34,259 bases of DNA from an uncultured Roseiarcus sp. (GTDB lineage: Bacteria; Pseudomonadota; Alphaproteobacteria; Rhizobiales; Beijerinckiaceae). The DNA lies in NCBI GenBank assembly GCA_945957375.1, contig CAMFKX010000019.1, positions 1 through 34,259 on the forward strand, read 5' to 3'. The notes under the pieces were generated by a model, which worked only from the letters and a program-made list of their open reading frames with translations, searched no databases and was not told the origin of the DNA. The translations under genes and the position numbers were made by a program. Positions 31,844 through 34,259 of the stretch are shown here, piece by piece; within the stretch, counting starts at the first letter, position 1, and the number at the start of each line of letters is the position of its first letter.

Positions 31844-34259
31844 ATGAACGACTCGCCGCTGCGCTCGCACCTGGTCGCCGTTCTCGGTCCGACCAATACC
31901 GGCAAGACCCATCTCGCGGTCGAGCGTATGTTGGCCCACGCCTCGGGAATGATCGGCCTGCCGCTGCGCCTGCTGGCGCGCGAGATCTACGACCGGGTGG
32001 TAAAGGCCCGCGGCGCCGGATGCGTCGCCCTGGTCACCGGCGAAGAGAAGATCATCCCGCCCAACCCGCGCTATTTCGTCTGCACGGTCGAGGCGATGCC
32101 GCTCGACCGCAAGGTCGAGTTCCTGGCGGTCGACGAGATCCAGCTGTGCGCCGACCCGGAGCGCGGCCATGTCTTCACCCATCGGCTGCTGCACGCCCGC
32201 GGCGTCTCGGAGACGATGCTGCTCGGCGCGGCGACCATGGTTCCGCTGGTGCGCCGCCTCTGCCCCGACGCCGAGATCCGGTTCCGCGAGCGCCTGTCGA
32301 CGCTGAGCTACGCCGGTCCGAAGAAGCTGACCCGGCTGCCGCGGCGCAGCGCCGCCGTCGCCTTCTCGGCCGAGGCGGTCTACGCCATCGCCGAGCTGAT
32401 CCGCCGCCATCGCGGCGGCGCGGCGGTGGTGATGGGCTCGCTCTCGCCCCGAACCCGCAACGCCCAGGTCGAGCTCTACCAGTCCGGCGAGGTCGATTTC
32501 CTGGTCGCGACCGACGCGATCGGCATGGGCCTCAACATGGACGTCGACCACGTCGCCTTCGCCGGCCTGCGCAAGTTCGACGGGCGGCGCACGCGCAGCC
32601 TCCATTCGCAGGAGATCGGCCAGATCGCCGGCCGCGCCGGCCGGTTCCGCCGCGACGGCGCCTTCGGCGTGACGGGCGACGCGCCCGACCTCGACCCGGA
32701 CATCGTCGCCGCGGTCGAGGGGCATGTCTTCCCGCCGGTGTCGGGCGCCGAGTGGCGCAACTTCACCCTCGACTTCTCCTCGCTCGCCAATCTGATGCGC
32801 TCGCTCGCCGCGCCCTCGCCGCGGTCGGGGCTGCATCTCTCGGACGAGGCCCAGGACGAGGCGACCCTGCGCCAGCTCGCCTCGGACGACCTGATCGTCC
32901 GCCGCACCCGGGACCGCGCCAATCTCAAGCGCCTGTGGGAAGCCTGCCAGACGCCGGATTTCCGCAAGACTTCGCAGGAGGAGCACACCCGCCTGATCGG
33001 CGCCCTGTTCGCGCATCTGACCCAGGGCGACCGGCGCGTGCCGGAAGACTGGATGCAGGGCCAGTTCTCCGCCCTCGACCGCGCCGACGGCGACATCGAC
33101 GCCTTGCAGACCCGCCTCTCCCGGGTGCGCACGCTGGCCTATATCGCCAACCGCTCCGACTGGCTCGCCGATCCGGCCGGCTGGCAGGGACGCGCCCGGG
33201 CGCTCGAGGACCGCCTGTCCGACACGCTGCACCAGTCGTTGATGCAGCGCTTCGTCGACCGGCGCACGAGCACGCTCTTGCGGTCGCTCCACCAGCACGC
33301 CGGCCCGGTGCTCGGCGGCATCGCCGCGGACGGCGCGGTGATGGTCGAGGGCCATGTGGTCGGCCGTCTCACCGGCGTCCATTTCGAGCCGGTGCGCGGC
33401 GACACCGCGCTCGAGACGCGCGCGTTGCGCGGCGCGGTCGAGAAGGCGGTCGCGCCCGAGGTCGCGCGCCGTCTCGGCGAGCTTGCGGGGGAGGCGGACG
33501 AGGCCTTTACTCTGGGCGAAGGCGGCGTCGTCGCGTGGCGCGGAATCGCCGCCGGCGAGGTGGTCGGCGGGACGCCGTTCAAGCCCCGGGTGCGGCTCAC
33601 CGGCGAGTTCGGCCACGACGCGGCGCGCGAGCGCGCGGCGCGCCGGCTCGAGGCCTTCGTCGCCGCCGAGGCCAGCCGGCGTCTCGCTCCGCTGAAGCAT
33701 CTGACCGAGGCGATCGCCGACGGCCGGCTGCGCGGCCTTGCCCGCGGCGTCGCCTACCAGCTCGTCGAACGCTCCGGCGTCCTCGACCGGCGCGCCGCCG
33801 AGGAGCACCTTCGGGCGCTGAGCCGCGGCGAACGGCGGGTGCTGAAGAGCTTCGGCGTCCGCTTCGGCGCCTTCGCGCTCACTTTGCCCGGGCTGCTGGC
33901 GCCCGAGGCCCGCGCGATCGGCGCGGTGTTCGCCAGCCTCGCCGCGCCGCGCTGGCGGCCGGTCGAGGGCGTCGCGATTCTGCCCCACCCCGCCCCGCCG
34001 TTCGAGGCCCTGAGCCTGCGCGGCCTGATGGCCGTCGCCGGCCTCGCGATCCCGGTGAGCGCGCTGGAGACCTTCGACGCGATGTCGCGCGCGGTCCCAT
34101 CGCCGCGGCCGGATCTGGTCGAACTCACCCCCGAATTGCTCGCCGCGGTCGGCTGGACGGCGGCCCAGGCCGACCCGATCCTGAGGGCGCTCGGCTTCGT
34201 GCGCATCAAGAACGCGGAGCGCCCGGAGGCGAGCCTCTGGCGCCGGCGCGGCTTCGCCC
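31844..34259 (+). CDS. SUV3-like DExH helicase (3' end cut by window)
   Basis: ATP-dependent RNA/DNA helicase of the SUV3 type, common in alphaproteobacteria and related to the mitochondrial degradosome helicase. 805 residues are visible and the frame runs off the window. The Walker A GPTNTGKTH lies at 15-23. The Walker B is DEIQ at 97-100, followed by CADPERGH, as in SUV3. The helicase C part shows FLVATDAIGMGLNMDVDHV and motif VI QIAGRAGRF. The long C-terminal region contains a basic, Arg-rich portion of unknown role. The start at 31844 has no strong ribosome binding site. It is divergent from the dienelactone-hydrolase-family gene. Confidence 0.92.
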   Translation, partial: MNDSPLRSHLVAVLGPTNTGKTHLAVERMLAHASGMIGLPLRLLAREIYDRVVKARGAGCVALVTGEEKIIPPNPRYFVCTVEAMPLDRKVEFLAVDEIQLCADPERGHVFTHRLLHARGVSETMLLGAATMVPLVRRLCPDAEIRFRERLSTLSYAGPKKLTRLPRRSAAVAFSAEAVYAIAELIRRHRGGAAVVMGSLSPRTRNAQVELYQSGEVDFLVATDAIGMGLNMDVDHVAFAGLRKFDGRRTRSLHSQEIGQIAGRAGRFRRDGAFGVTGDAPDLDPDIVAAVEGHVFPPVSGAEWRNFTLDFSSLANLMRSLAAPSPRSGLHLSDEAQDEATLRQLASDDLIVRRTRDRANLKRLWEACQTPDFRKTSQEEHTRLIGALFAHLTQGDRRVPEDWMQGQFSALDRADGDIDALQTRLSRVRTLAYIANRSDWLADPAGWQGRARALEDRLSDTLHQSLMQRFVDRRTSTLLRSLHQHAGPVLGGIAADGAVMVEGHVVGRLTGVHFEPVRGDTALETRALRGAVEKAVAPEVARRLGELAGEADEAFTLGEGGVVAWRGIAAGEVVGGTPFKPRVRLTGEFGHDAARERAARRLEAFVAAEASRRLAPLKHLTEAIADGRLRGLARGVAYQLVERSGVLDRRAAEEHLRALSRGERRVLKSFGVRFGAFALTLPGLLAPEARAIGAVFASLAAPRWRPVEGVAILPHPAPPFEALSLRGLMAVAGLAIPVSALETFDAMSRAVPSPRPDLVELTPELLAAVGWTAAQADPILRALGFVRIKNAERPEASLWRRRGFA

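Noticed and set aside
31613-33988. Open frame of 791 codons on the minus strand
   Set aside because: It is antisense to the SUV3-like helicase, whose motifs are unambiguous.

Overview
The window looks like a chromosomal segment of a high-GC alphaproteobacterium, probably of the order Hyphomicrobiales (Rhizobiales). Supporting this are an rpoN-hpf-ptsN block, a SUV3-type helicase of the kind common in alphaproteobacteria, a RIME-like double palindrome at 18037-18184, and a 19-bp inverted-repeat family at 28797-28871. The genus cannot be read from the sequence alone. No rRNA, tRNA, CRISPR array, transposase or integrase was seen.

Layout. 1-1576: a cyclopropane fatty acid synthase cut by the window edge, and a divergent GNAT acetyltransferase. 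1692-10547: a complete aerobic-hybrid benzoyl-CoA (box) cluster. boxC-boxA-maoC-boxB read leftward as a tight operon, boxR lies upstream on the same strand, and DUF4863-benzoate-CoA ligase-NUDIX read rightward. TGCA-type sites that fit the BoxR/BzdR regulator family sit on both sides of boxR. 10548-11984: a repeat-bearing spacer, a second GNAT protein and a small exported protein. 12057-14943: glutaryl-CoA dehydrogenase and ETF:ubiquinone oxidoreductase. 15179-20426: a cyclohexanecarboxylate operon in the order badH-badI-aliB-aliA (leftward), with a divergent MarR regulator resembling BadR and a palindrome in the shared promoter region.

20427-23557: a sensory pair made of a hybrid histidine kinase with a FixL-like (potentially haem-binding, oxygen-sensing) PAS domain and an RsbQ-like alpha/beta hydrolase. 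The kinase gene is preceded by an FNR/FixK-like dyad. 23558-24005: a gene-free spacer full of hairpins and a 3 x 19-bp tandem repeat. 24006-28503: ahcY, then divergent rpoN-hpf-ptsN. 28519-30073: purS, purQ and a hisE-type gene. 30080-31549: an SDR with an altered active site and a dienelactone-hydrolase-family protein. 31844-end: a SUV3-like helicase cut by the window edge.

How the parts fit. Benzoate is activated by BclA and opened by BoxAB and BoxC. Cyclohexanecarboxylate is activated by AliA, oxidised by AliB and BadH, and ring-cleaved by BadI to pimeloyl-CoA. Pimeloyl-CoA is degraded through glutaryl-CoA, the substrate of GcdH, and the flavin dehydrogenases can pass electrons through ETF to ETF:QO. 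The window is therefore an alicyclic/aromatic acyl-CoA catabolic island with three candidate regulators: BoxR, BadR and the PAS kinase. The link between the kinase and this catabolism is inferred from position only.
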